This document shows positions 22,449-33,282 of a stretch of DNA of 64,000 nt, in pieces. The notes under the pieces were generated by a model. That model was not told where the DNA came from and made no database searches. It worked only from the letters and a program-made list of their open reading frames with translations. The translations under genes and the position numbers were made by a program. Source of the stretch: Platerodrilus igneus (taxonomy: Eukaryota; Arthropoda; Insecta; Coleoptera; Lycidae); contig JARFIW010001257.1 in the NCBI GenBank assembly GCA_036346225.1, positions 30,001 through 94,000 of the forward strand, given 5' to 3'. Within the stretch, counting starts at the first letter, position 1, and the number at the start of each line of letters is the position of its first letter.

Positions 22449-23584
22449 TTAAGTACAACAATGAGATACCTGAAAGAAATTATGTTTAAAAACAAGACAC
22501 ACCAGGCAGCAATTTGTGCCTCCATTGTAGTTCAAAATCAAATCCATAACTTCATTCCGATCCAAACGAAAAGTCAACATTTCTTTAATAAATATCTTAA
22601 TTAACAATGTTACAAAAGCAATAAATCCCCAAGGGTCAAACAATCTAGCAGCAGTAGATAACAAATTCCGTTTAGTACAAGCTTTAAATTCAATATTAAT
22701 GCTAAATTTAAAAACATAATAGTGGGGATGCCACTGTAGACCTAGCACCTTAAGGCCATCGTTGTCAAAATTCACTATTTTAGAACAACGATTTGTATGG
22801 GGAATTATATGCAGTAATTCCTCCGAGTTACTAGCCCACTTTGTCGAATGAAATTGCCCAAGTTTAAAAATATCACTTAGTTGCCAATATAACGTTCTAG
22901 CTTTTTCCAAACTAGCAGAAGACGATAACAAATCATCTATGTAGAAATATTGTTGAATTATTGTACACGCCAGCGGATATTTGTCTCCTTCATCTATCGC
23001 TAGCTGTTGCAACGTTCTCAATGCTAAAAATGGAGTACATTTCAAACCAAAAACGACAGTATTTAAACAATACACATTAACTGGATCGTTTCTTGAAAAA
23101 CGCCATAGAACTTGCTGATATTTTTTTTGCAAAGGGTCTACTTGAATTCTCAAGTACATCTGACGAATGTCAGCAGTAAATGCTATAGAGAATAATCGAA
23201 AATTCAAAAATATGTCAACGACATTACTTTGTAATTTTGGGCCTGTATATTACAAATCATTAAGAGAAACTTGGGTTGAAGTTTTTCCACTTCCATCAAA
23301 AACACATCGTAACAGTGTTGTAGAATATCCTTAAACACGGCATGATGAGGTAGGAAATAATTTGGAAGCGATATTTCCGGATTTGAAACCAATGACATAT
23401 ATCCTTCATTTAAATAATCTTTAATAACCTTTGAATATTGAACCTCAAATAGCGACGATCTATCAAATTTTCTTTCTAAAGAATAAAAACGGTTAAGTGC
23501 CGCCGAATAAGAATCTCCTAATTTCGAAGAGCTGTACTTAAATGGCAGCGTTACCATATAACGACCACTTAAGTCTCGGTGCAC
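22449..23584 (-). pseudogene. BEL/Pao reverse transcriptase, truncated
   Basis: Two frames joined near 23205 cover the N-terminal RT connection (FEVQYSKVIKDYLNEGYM, YFLPHHAVFK) and the RT core. The core has FTADIRQMYLRIQV (motif A), NTVVFGLKCTPFLALRTLQQ (motif B) and FYIDDLLSS (motif C, YIDD). It ends with NLLSTAARLFDPWGF, typical of BEL/Pao RT-RNase H linkers. RNase H and integrase are absent: the frame ends at 22449 and no further pol sequence is seen. It lies antisense to PIGN inside its large intron. Confidence 0.88.
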
Positions 23585-24200
23585 CGTCGATGCATAAATT
23601 TTGTCACATTCCCAATCATCAGGATGTCAAAACTTTGTTTCGGAAAGTCTTCGATTTCCCAAAATTTTCTAACTAAGGAATCCAATGTAGGTTCGACAAC
23701 AGAATGAAATATCTGAAACTTTCTTGCTTGCGGACAAACTGTTGGTGCAGATCCCATAACTACATATCCTAGCTTAGTTTCAATAGCAATAGGCGAATGT
23801 AAAGACCCAGATACCTTTCGAGAATCTAACAAAGTTGGAAACAATTCTGCTCCAATTATTCCGTCAATAGTACCCGGCATATCAAACTTATCGTCAGCTA
23901 AAGGTAAATCACTTAAATATTCATATAAATCGCGGCGAACCTTGCAATCTGGTACTCTATCTGTAATTTCATCAACCAACAAAACCTTTATTTTATATTA
24001 TATGTCTGAATTAAATCGAGACGAAGTTGCTGTTGTAATAACACCCTTTATTACTACCAATGCCTTTAACGATTGAGCTACAAGGATCAATATCCAATTG
24101 AAGCGACTTAGCGCAATTTAAGGTAAGAAAATTGGCTTGGCTGCCCGAATCGAGTAAAAGTCTAACCTTAGATTGCTTGCCATTTTTACCAAAAATATTT
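23569..24200 (-). pseudogene. BEL/Pao aspartic protease and downstream domain
   Basis: The motif LLLDSGSQANFL (about 24130-24160) is the retropepsin active site of BEL/Pao elements. After a frameshift at about 24000, residues LPLADDKFDMPGTIDGIIGA and PIAIETKLGYVVMG follow, the segment that normally completes the protease fold. The frame overlaps the start of the RT portion at 23569-23584 in a different frame. Confidence 0.75.
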
Positions 24201-24459
24201 ATCTTAACAGTCGACTAAATAACATTGCAATTGTCTGTGACATTATTCAAAATTGATCAAAACGATGCTGTGTTTGGGTTTCCCTGCATAGACTTTGCCA
24301 TTGGTACATCGTATGATGTCCCATGAACAGTGCAGACCACCTTAGAATGCTCCTCTTTTACCTCAACGACACGATAATTTTTTTGGGGATTAATTTTGTC
24401 CCCCGTATAATAAGATTGAGGTTTACCAAAAGGTAAGAGGGAATTATGTTTACATTTGC

Positions 24460-25586
24460 AAAAATCACAAGAAACATGACTTTTGCATACAACTACCCTG
24501 TGTTGTCCAAAACAACAAATACATATATTTTATTTTTAACAACCTTGAATCTTTCCAGCGATTTAGCCAAAATGTACTACACTGGAATATATTATGATGT
24601 AACTGACAAATAGCGCATTTACTACCACTTATTTTATCTTTAACAAAAAAAAGACTTGCTTTTACTATAATTTGATGCTGTTCCCGCTTTATTCTGAGCC
24701 GAGGTCATAGCAATAATCTGAGCTTGTTCCTTTATAAATTCTATTACTTCCTTAAAAGTCAAGACAGTTGATTTGCTCCGATTATTTTCAAGAAGATTCC
24801 TAGTCTGCACATCTAACTTAGACCATATTAAGTAAGCATAAGTAAAATCTAACAAATCACCAACATTCAATTTTTGTAACGCTCTAAATGCTGAATCGCA
24901 CCTTTCTAAAATATTGTTTAATCCATTTAACAAAGCAGTTACTGCAGGTTTCAACTCTAAAATTTGTCCTAAATAACTGGATGCTAAAGCTCACGAATTA
25001 TGATATCTTTCGATAAGAGACTGCCAAAGAATTTTATAATATGCTCCTGTCGGAGGTAATTCTGGCACATATTTAAAGCTTTGCCTGAAAGTTGCCTTAA
25101 CAAATAATTCATTTTATCGAGATCACTTAACTGCTCATTGTCATGTACAAGGCTTTTAAAGCATTAGTAAAAAACAGGAAATTCACGAATATTTCCGGAA
25201 AAATCTGGCAACGACAACTTTGGAAGCCGAGGAACACTTGCATGTGAATCACGATCTAAAGCCTGAGCTCTACCTGAAGCTTGCTTCACACAGACATCTT
25301 CAGCTGCAACCAAATTGTTACAATATAAATCGTTGTGCTTCAATACCTTAATAGTTAGGGTTAAATTCATCATCCAATAATAATTCAATATCATTTATCT
25401 TATTTACTTTTTTTCAAATTCTACCTTAGTTTCATCTAGTGTTCAATCTAATAACAAAATTTTTCACAATGTTTGCGGCATTAAAATTTTTGATGTCGTT
25501 ATAAACGTTGAATCCTGAAAATACATTTCTTTTCTGGAATTCGAAGCTTTTAAACGATTTTTTAGTTGCGCTTTACTTTCAGCCAT
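24460..25586 (-). pseudogene. BEL/Pao Gag, broken
   Basis: Probable start ATG at 25586 (MAESKAQLKNRLKASN). Broken frames then give LPKLSLPDFSGNIREFPVFY (25160-25230), a hallmark of BEL/Pao Gag, and ALLNGLNNILERCDSAFRAL with LIWSKLDVQTRNLLENN (24640-24954). Zinc-knuckle-like clusters CAICQLHHNIFQC and CFGQHRVVVC follow (24480-24620). At least four stops or frameshifts are present. Confidence 0.8.
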
Positions 25587-25921
25587 TCTGAAAGCGGTAT
25601 TCGTCCCATTAATACTAAAACGTTAACCAGAATTTTTAAGCTACTTTTGATAGCAGTTTTAAGTTATAATTATTCGAATAATGAATACTACATACACGGT
25701 ATTCCCAATGTGTACATTATAAATAACATTTGCCAACCAAACCAACGAAATATGACTTTAAACAGTGATTCCTGTTATGAGTATAGACAAATTAAATTAA
25801 TTATCGCACATGTACAAACGCATCTGAATGTTATCGGACCGATTATTATATTTGAAATAAACTTGTTTTAAACAATTAATTCTTATATGAATTTAATGCA
25901 ACTAACAAAAGCGAAATTAAT

Positions 25922-26242
25922 GTAAAGAACCTTTGGTGCTATTGGCTCAATCTACAAATTAATAAACCAGAAATCCGGTTCTAAGGTATACCAAATATGT
26001 TATTTCTATTCGCTGAACTCTGGTTTATATTTAAATATCAAATCATCAAAATATTAATTCAACCAATAAGGGACTGTATTTCCATAATGAATAAATAATA
26101 ATAATTATTAATATAACTTACCGAATTCCGACTTGGAAGCAAAATCGGCCTCCTGGGCTGACCTTTGGACAAGTAAGTTAGGGTTGGAGGATAAGGATCT
26201 AAGATGAATCGTTACCTGCCATCAAACACCAAAGTTCTTTAC
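25922..26242. repeat. 321-bp segment with short inverted ends
   Basis: gtaaagaacctttggtg at 25922-25938 and caccaaagttctttac at 26227-26242 are reverse complements apart from a single base. The interior is non-coding. It may be a miniature element or part of the BEL leader/LTR; no second LTR copy was found. Confidence 0.35.
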
Positions 26243-26425
26243 GTATATACAATTAAAATTTTTAACAACTTAAACACGACACTTATACAGTGCAAAACAT
26301 TTGAGATCGAAAACTTAAGCAAAACTGACTTCTAATTGAACAACACCGATAACGACCTCCAATCCAAAATCGTTATCGGCACAAATTAAACAAGACACAT
26401 GATACGGCCAAATGATTGTGTTACC

Positions 26426-26427
<2 letters not shown>

Positions 26428-26468
<41 letters not shown>
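26428..26468. repeat. (AT)n microsatellite left of the retrozyme
   Basis: About 20 AT units directly abut the HHR-bearing repeat. Confidence 0.95.
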
Positions 26469-26471
<3 letters not shown>

Positions 26472-26557
26472 CGAATAGTTAGTTTAATGAGTCTAAAATT
26501 AATGAAAAATAAAAAAAAGAATTAATGGCAAGTGACTCAAACCCAGCCACGAGGGCA

Positions 26558-26602
26558 TCCTGTCGACGCGTTTCGCCCTAATTGGGGCTCATCAGGACAG
26601 GA
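26558..26602 (-). ncRNA. hammerhead ribozyme, copy 1
   Basis: Minus strand, 5' to 3': helix I strand TCCTGTC, core CTGATGA, helix II GCCC/GGGC closed by loop CAATTA, core GAAA, a minimal helix III (ACGCGT), cleavage triplet GTC, then GACAGGA completing helix I. All conserved core nucleotides are present. Predicted cleavage is between 26565 and 26564. The very short helix III is typical of hammerheads in Penelope-like elements and animal retrozymes, which often work as dimers. Confidence 0.85.
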
Positions 26603-26863
26603 GTAGCAAAGTTGTAACATTTAATACAGACACGTTATGGGAAGTACAGCATCACCTAGCTCACAATTTGTGTCTTCGTATCGTTTCACCTAATATCGCA
26701 GGTTTTAACAACAGTCGGCACGGAGGAGATCTGGTTCAACTGCCTTTTTCCATAGTCAAAGATATAATTTAATCGAAAAGTTAGTTTAATGAGTCTTAAA
26801 TTAATGAAAAATTAAAAAAAAAAAGAATTAATGGCAAGTGACTCAAATCCAGCCACGAGGGCA

Positions 26864-26908
26864 TCCTGTCGACGCGTTTCGTCCTAATTGGGGCTCATCA
26901 GGACAGGA
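26864..26908 (-). ncRNA. hammerhead ribozyme, copy 2
   Basis: Same layout as copy 1, 306 bp away. The core CTGATGA, GAAA and GTC are intact, but helix II has one changed base (GGAC instead of GGGC), leaving one mismatch in a 4-bp stem. Predicted cleavage is between 26871 and 26870. Confidence 0.82.

Positions 26909-26910
<2 letters not shown>

Positions 26911-26958
<48 letters not shown>
26911..26958. repeat. (AT)n microsatellite right of the retrozyme
   Basis: About 24 AT units begin at the last base of the second hammerhead repeat. Confidence 0.95.
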
Positions 26959-26961
<3 letters not shown>

Positions 26962-27097
26962 GTATATAAATGGTGTTAACATTATTCTAAAAAGGGTACA
27001 GTTCATCATAGAGGTCTAGCTCTGATAATATTAGTGAACTCGCAATGTACCTATTGACTATCACTATCTTACTCTCCTGTTAACAGAATATTAGGTA

Positions 27098-27350
27098 AGT
27101 AGTGGAATACACCGATTCTGATGTAGCGCCGCCGCCGCTAATCGTTTTTTAATGGGTTTTCTCATTAAAAACTTATTAGCACTAATTGTTTTTAATGGGT
27201 TTTCTTATTAAAACCCATTAGCACTAATTGTATTTTAATGGGAAAACTTATTAACGATGTCATCATATTTTCTAACGTTACATCTGTCATTACCGCACCC
27301 GCAAACTAACCTAGGTTAGACAACGCACAATACACATATAACTTAGATAG
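27098..27350 (+). repeat. outer Polinton left terminal inverted repeat
   Basis: Matches the reverse complement of 56606-57238 from the tip through actaacctaggttagacaac to about acttagatag. It contains only about three units of the taatgggtttt minisatellite, against about a dozen on the right. Confidence 0.85.
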
Positions 27351-28256
27351 GACAACCTGCGATGCACGGACAGCGCCTCTCAGCACCTAAATGTTTGCAA
27401 CTCATTGCACACTCACTGCATCACAAGCGCCATCCTAATCTCTTTTACACTGGGTGATTCGTTAATTGGACCTGAACCCTAATTTCCCGGGCAATCTAAC
27501 TCCGTTTGAATTTTTAAACTCGGACTATCCCTAACAAAGTTACACCCTCTTAAAGCCTCGTACCTTTAAATTTTTTGTTTATTTAATTTTTGAAGGGAAA
27601 CTTAATAAAATACTTTAAACTTTTACTAAGGGTATATCATGCTAAATTTCTAAATGAATCACCGAGGAGAATGCATTTCATTGTTATTAAATTAACGATT
27701 TATTAATGCAAACCACATAAGCTTATCAACGTTGTCGACTGTCCTCGCTATAATTACTAATACGAGGTCAGTTTTGTAAATTGTTTGGAAGTGAAATTTC
27801 GTTTTCCCTAATACTAGTAATGTTTAATTGTATTTACCGAAATTAAAAATTGCCGTCGGCATTACTGCTCATTTTGAAAAACAAATTCCGTACAACTTTC
27901 CAAGATACTATTAACCGCATAATCGCTCCCGGCAGCAAATATCGTTTACGTTTCCAATATATATTCAAAAGGAGCACGTTGTATGCTTATAGTGTTTTTC
28001 GTTGTTTGTGGGGTAAGTACTTGCGTTTGTGACTTGTAATTTTTAGCCGTTTTCAACCAAACTTACGAAGTAAGTTAGGGTAATATAATCGCTACGTCGT
28101 CGTCGTCGCCGCCGTCGTCCGTTGCCATATTCCCATAATGATACAATAAATGATATATATATGTACCCTTGTTTAGTTCTTTACGCTGATTACAAATATG
28201 CTATACACTTTTCGATATCTCATTTAGTTTTCGAGATAATCGAATTTATTTGAGAA
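27351..28256. other. Polinton left subterminal region without recognised gene
   Basis: No gene is supported. A short (GTC)n-like stretch lies at about 28093-28122. The region ends at a small open frame that begins at 28257. Confidence 0.4.
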
Positions 28257-28553
28257 ATGTCAACAGTACAAACTAATATAAACTTTAATAGATATCCAAA
28301 TGATTCTTATTATCATTTCGGCTTCAGTATCACATCATATAATTTTTGTGCAAAAGAAGATCAATTAGTTCGCGAGCCTTTAGCTGTAGTTGATTGCGCT
28401 GGAAATGGCAGGGATGTGATACATGGAGATCACTATGAAGCAATCATTCCTAATTCGGCTGAAGATATTCCAACCGTACATCAAACTGACTTATTCGGAG
28501 GAATCACAATACCCGGGACTAATCACAGAATATATGTTAACAATTTTAATTAA
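28257..28553 (+). CDS. unknown 98-codon protein in the outer Polinton
   Basis: An intact small frame starting at ATG 28257 (MSTVQTNINFNRYPNDSYYH) and ending TAA 28551-28553. The composition is that of a normal globular protein, with VVDCAGNGRDVIHGDHYEAI and a C-terminal GGITIPGTNHRIYVNNF. No signal peptide or membrane segment is evident. The family is not recognised. It may be the C-terminal piece of a longer Polinton gene or a cargo gene. Confidence 0.4.
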   Translation: MSTVQTNINFNRYPNDSYYHFGFSITSYNFCAKEDQLVREPLAVVDCAGNGRDVIHGDHYEAIIPNSAEDIPTVHQTDLFGGITIPGTNHRIYVNNFN

Positions 28554-28877
28554 TTATTCTCTATTTTTCTGTTTGTTTGAGTGGTGCTGGGAGCTTATAT
28601 CATTAAGTAGTCCGACTCAAACTTGATTAAAACAATAAAATTTATTAAATTATATTTATAATAATAAAATTTTGTTTAACATTTAAGTACTAGTTATTTA
28701 ATTTAAAATATATAATTTCCTTTTATAAAATTTCCATAAGTTTGGTTGTAAGGCGTACATGCGTCTTAGATTTTTATTCTAATAAGGGTAAGTTTTTCAA
28801 CTACTATATTTTTAGCCGCATTTTCTACCTGCTTGTTTATTACCAATGTTTATGTTTTTGTAGAATTTTATATAATA

Positions 28878-29475
28878 AAACCATCATCATCATCATCATT
28901 GGGTCTTCAGTCCTGAAACTGGTTAGACGCGTACCATCATTGTTTCCTATTCTGAACTAACCTACAGATTTCCCGAAATTTGCACAGTCTGCATCTATCA
29001 CTATCTGATCCTGGTCTACATCCCCTCTTTTTTCCTATCTCTGCTTGTCATATATCCCATACTATTCCCCAAAAATGCCTTAGAACGTATTCTGCCCTTC
29101 TATTTCTCATATTTTTTCCCAAAGATATCCTTGTTCCCTTACTGTTTCTATAACCTATTTGTTATTACCTTTGTCTGTCCATCCTCAAACATCTGAAGCA
29201 CGGCATTTCAAAAGCCGCTACTGTTCTTCTGTCTGCTTTTCAGACTGTTTGTATTTCGTAGGCATACTGTCTGTGCTGTGCTCCACACATATGCTTTCAA
29301 CAACATTTTGTTCTATATTTGTTGTCTTTCATCATAGGCGCTGTTCTTTCTTGTTAGATGCCGTTCGGTCACCTTCTATTGTTTTACAATTATATACCCT
29401 ATTTCTCCGACATTCCGTGGTTGCGAAGGGGTAAGCAGCCTGTGGCTGCCAAGTTCCCCAGCACGAATATTTACT
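28878..29475 (-). repeat. LINE 3' fragment (copy 1)
   Basis: Almost identical to 62500-63097. On the minus strand it runs from ggaacttggcagccacagg to a terminal (GAT)n tail (catcatcatcat on +). The region next to the tail would encode the end of an RT-type protein like the one at 63753-63962. It is inserted in the outer Polinton. Confidence 0.65.
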
Positions 29476-29528
29476 GATAAAACCAAGTAGTCAAAAATTT
29501 ATTAAATTTAAATATGTTACAATGCATT

Positions 29529-29992
29529 CTAAATAATTAAAACATTTTGTTTGGCGCATGCTAAATGGTTATCCATATGCATAAGACAATGACCAAATCC
29601 TCCATGATCCATCCTTAACATTTTCAAATTCGGAATGTTAAATTCTTCAATATTTTTAATATAGTTGTACTGTAAATATCTGGATACGATATTTCGTTGT
29701 TGTAAGTCCTTCACGTGCATGGTGGCACTTCATGGGATTATCTTTTCTAAATATGAAGTTAAATGCAATGACGACAGCCCACTGGTTGACTGGTTTTCCC
29801 AACTAAGTCCATGCGGATTTTTCAGGAGTCATGTGTTACGTTTTTTGAAATTTTCGTTCAAGTGGGTGGACTCCAAAGGCAGAACCAATATTTCATGCCA
29901 CAATTTATTATTTTTCACATACAAAATAGCTATTTCCTTTATAAAGAACAGCTGCTTTTGAATTGGAAACCTTGAATATCCAGGATGTAAGC
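29529..29992 (-). pseudogene. IDIQGF-type Polinton protein, outer element copy
   Basis: Start ATG at 29992 gives MAYILDIQGFQF, then frameshifts lead through FFIKEIAILYVKNNKLWHEI, NPHGLSWEN and a final part containing FGHCLMHMDNHLACAKQNV. The same landmarks (DIQGF, KEIA, GLSW, a Cys/His cluster ending CAKQN) occur in the two copies in the inner Polinton TIRs (38539-39014, 52172-52672). Homology is therefore clear even though the function is unknown. This copy is broken. It ends about 75 bp downstream of the integrase stop in the same orientation. Confidence 0.65.
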
Positions 29993-30064
29993 CATGGTGC
30001 TGCGTTCTTGTCGATGGTTGATTCTCAAATAACCAAACTTGCGGTAACTCTATCAATATATACT

Positions 30065-30882
30065 AAAGCAAGTCTGTTTTCTTAATCCAACTTTTACCAC
30101 CCCCCAACCACGACACTAATAGTTCACGTCCATGCTTCCGTTTCCGCAAAACTTTTTCCGCTAGGTACGTGTCGGGTGCCACTGAGCTGAATCTCATCAC
30201 CGTAAAAAGCACCTAGGATTGGCCGACCTTCCAAATCTTCTAGTAGATACGTGATTGGATTGGTTTGTTGTACTTTAATAATTTTGAAAAGTTCTGTACT
30301 CCAGTTTGGATGAAATCCTCGGTCAAATACTGCTTTAAACTTAGATATACATACAATCTTGCCAACCCTGTACAACTTCTTGTGGCTTTTAGAAGCACTG
30401 TCAGCGGTGTAAAGTTTTATTCTTTCTGGGCGTTCTTCCACTTCCATAGGCGCCATGTTAATAGCTCAATGTGGTGTATTATTGTATTCTTCCATAACCT
30501 TAGGCAAAATATCCAACCATCTATGACTGCCTTGCAAGTAAAATCTCCCGTACAACTTGTTTTTGATTGTTCTGATCAGTCGTTCAGCCATACTAGCTTT
30601 GATTGCGGAATACGTAGAATAATGGTTTATCATATATTTTTGCATAAGATTTTTAAACCAGCGGTTGTAGTACTCTTTCCCAAAATCCGTTTGTAGATTG
30701 ATTTTTGGGTTAATTTCTCCTTGTAATATTTTTTCCAGTATTCTTTTCATTGCTTTTATGACTTCTGGTCTAGTCTTGGTTTTTAAAGGCCCAGCTAAAG
30801 CGTATTTTGTGAAACAGTCCACTGCCATTAAAATGTACCTATAACCTTTGTTTATTCGAGCGTAAGGTTGCATTTCGCACAA
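30065..30882 (-). pseudogene. outer Polinton integrase with C-terminal chromodomain
   Basis: A retroviral-type integrase, which joins the element's ends to the target. The catalytic triad is visible as MAVDCFTKYALAGPLK (Asp), LQTDFGKEYYN (Asp) and MAERLIRTIK (Glu). The following half (30124-30456) has LYRVGKIVCISK and GFHPNWSTELFKI, then a +1 shift into TYLAEKVLRKRKHGRELL and WLGGGKSWI, a chromodomain-like tail. A stop/frame change at about 30460 separates the two halves, so this copy is broken. It differs clearly in sequence from the integrase at 51130-52050. Confidence 0.85.
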
Positions 30883-30980
30883 GTCCGACTGGATAAATCA
30901 CGTTTTACATGTTTCAGAGTTGGTGATGACACAGAAATTTTTTTCTTGCAGGCTTAAATAAGTCCTTAACGATGATTTCT

Positions 30981-31535
30981 TTACTCATTTTTTCTTAACA
31001 CTGATGTTAAACTAATAGAGCTATCATTATCTAGTTGCACTTTTGTCATAAACTGAAGCTTTGGTTTGTAGTATTTGTTTTTTATAGCTTCTGGTGCTGC
31101 CTCGTACATCGATGATAATGCGAGATCGAGCTCCTTTTCGTTTGTGTCAGAAGCCGTAGCCAAATTCATAAAAAACTGAACAAATGCTTTTACATTGGAT
31201 ACAATTTTATCACATTTTTCGTCTATATATTGCCTGGTTGCTGCGTCCGATTTTTCAATCGGAGGACTACGCTATATGATACGGTGGTTTCTTGCGCTGT
31301 ATACTACAGCTTTATACTGAACATTGTCCATACTTCTTAGACAGTATGAAAAGGTTTGATTCACGAAATTAACAGCAAACTTTTTAGAAACACAATCACT
31401 AGCGTCTTTAGGCTCCATTACATCAACTAGCCTTCTTTTATAGAAACTAATTGTTTCTTCTTTAGGTTTAAATGTTATTGTGCTTCCTTGAGTAACCAGA
31501 TCAAAGTCAGATTTGGAATCGGCTGCATTCATTAG
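30981..31535 (-). pseudogene. unknown Polinton protein, two in-register pieces
   Basis: Two minus-strand pieces (31272-31532 and 30981-31169) appear to be one gene: the spacer carries SPPIEKSDAATRQYIDEK in a linking frame. Landmarks are NAADSKSDFDLV, TITFKPKEE and YKPKLQFMTKVQLD. The phrase DAATRQYIDEK resembles a junction seen in trimeric fibre proteins, but that is weak. The family is not recognised. Upstream coding is lost in the homopolymer block that starts at about 31610. Confidence 0.4.
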
Positions 31536-31609
31536 CGTTCTTTGCTACATATCGTATCCATCACCATTCGACGTTAGCAGAAATCCTTGACCTGGAGGTC
31601 CACGTCGAA

Positions 31610-33251
31610 ATTAAATTTTCCCCAAAAAAAAAAAAAATTAAAAAAAAAACCCAATTTAAGGTTTTAAAAAAAAAAATTTTTTTTTTTGGAAAGGTAAAAT
31701 TTGGGCCCCAAATTTTTAAAAATTTTTTTAAAAAAAAAATTTTTTAAACCCGGGGGGGGGAAAAAAAAAAAAATTTTTTAAAGAAAAAAAAAAAAAAAAG
31801 GGAAAAAAAAAAACAAAAAATAAATTAAAAAATTTTTTTTTTTTTAAAAAAAAAAAAAGGGGGGAAAAAAAAATTTTTTTTTAAAAAAAAAAACCTTTTA
31901 AAACCCTTTAAAATTAAATTTTCCCTTTAAATTGGAAAAACAAAAATTAAACCCTTTTTTTTTTAAAAAAAATAAAAAGGGGGAAAAAAACGTTTTTTTT
32001 TTTTCCCAAAAAAAAAAATTTTTTAAACCAAAAAACCCCTTTTCCCTTTTTTTTAAAAGGTTTAAAAAAAAAAAAAAAAAAAAGGGCCAAAAAAAATTTT
32101 TTAAAAAAATTTTGGGGTTTAAAAAAAAGGGGAAAAACCCCTTTTAAAAAAACCTTTTAAAAAAAAAATTTTGAACCCTTTTTTAAAAACAAAAAATTTT
32201 AAAAAACCCCACAATTTTTTTGGGGGCCCCTTTAAAAAAAATTTTTTTAAAAAAAAAAGGGAAAATTTTAAAAAGAAAAATTTTAAAATTTTTTTTCCCC
32301 AAAACCAAAAAAATTTTTAAAAAAAAGGGGAAAAATTTAAAAGGGCCCCCCAAAAAAAAAAAATTTTTTTAAAAAAGGGAAAAAAAAAACCCCCCAAAAA
32401 TTTAAAAGGGGGTTTTTCCCCTTAAATTTTTAAAAAAAAAAAAATTTGGGTTTTTTAAAAAAAAAAACCCCCCCCCCAAAAAAAACCCTTTAAAAAAAAA
32501 AAAACCCCAAAACCCGGGAAAAATTTTTGGGCCAAAGGTTTTTTTTAAAATTTTTTTAAAAAACCCAAAAAGGGAAAAAAAAAAAATTTAAAGGGGGGCC
32601 CGGCGGGGTTTTTTTTTTTAAAATTTTTTGGTTTTTAATTTTTTAAACCTTTTTTTTTTCCCAAAAAATTTTTTTTTTAAAAAAAAAAAAGGGGCCCCCC
32701 CAAAAAACCCTTTAAATTTTTAAAATTTTTAAAATTTTTCCCCCCAAGGAACCAAAAAAAAAATTTTTTTTCCCGAAAATTTTTTTAAATTTAAAAAAAT
32801 TTTTTTTTCCCCAAAAAAAAACCCCCCAAAAAAAAAAAAGGGTTTTTTTAAAAAAAAATTTTCCCCCCCTTTTTTTGGGAAATTTTAAAATTTTTTAAAA
32901 TTTTTAAAGGGAAAAAAAAAAAGGCCCAAATTTTAAAGGGTTTTTTTTTTAAAAAAAAAAAAAAGGGGGGCCCAAAAAAAATTTTTTTTTTAAAAAAAAA
33001 ACCCCTTTTAAAAAAGGGCCATTTTTTTTTTAAACCCTTTTTTTCCTTTTTTTAAAAAAAAATTTTTGGGGAAAAAAAATTTTTAAAAAATTTAAAAAAA
33101 TTTTAAGGGGTTTTTTTTTTTTCCCCCCGGGTTTTTAAAAAATTTTAAAAAATGGGGGTTTTTTTCCGGATTTCCAAAAAAAAAATTTTTTCCCCCCAAA
33201 AGGGAAAAAAGGAAGGGTTTTTGGGGGGAAAATTTTTTCCGTTTAAAAAAA

Positions 33252-33282
<31 letters not shown>

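Larger units (their letters stand above)
26469..26910 (-). mobile_element. retrozyme-like non-autonomous element with paired hammerhead ribozymes
   Basis: Two direct repeats of about 137-141 bp (26469-26605 and 26771-26911) flank a central region of about 165 bp. Each repeat carries a hammerhead ribozyme on the minus strand. Self-cleavage at both sites would release a 306-nt RNA (26870 down to 26565). Small hammerhead-flanked elements of this design, made as linear and circular RNAs and mobilised by Penelope-like or LTR machinery, are known as retrozymes. No open reading frame is present. The element sits between two AT microsatellites inside the PIGN intron. Mobilisation by the Penelope family seen at 10.7-12.3 kb is inference. 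Confidence 0.8.

Noticed and set aside
29159..29434. 91-codon plus-strand frame, also present at 62773-63096
   Set aside because: It is the antisense of a LINE 3' fragment; its conservation between copies reflects the repeat.
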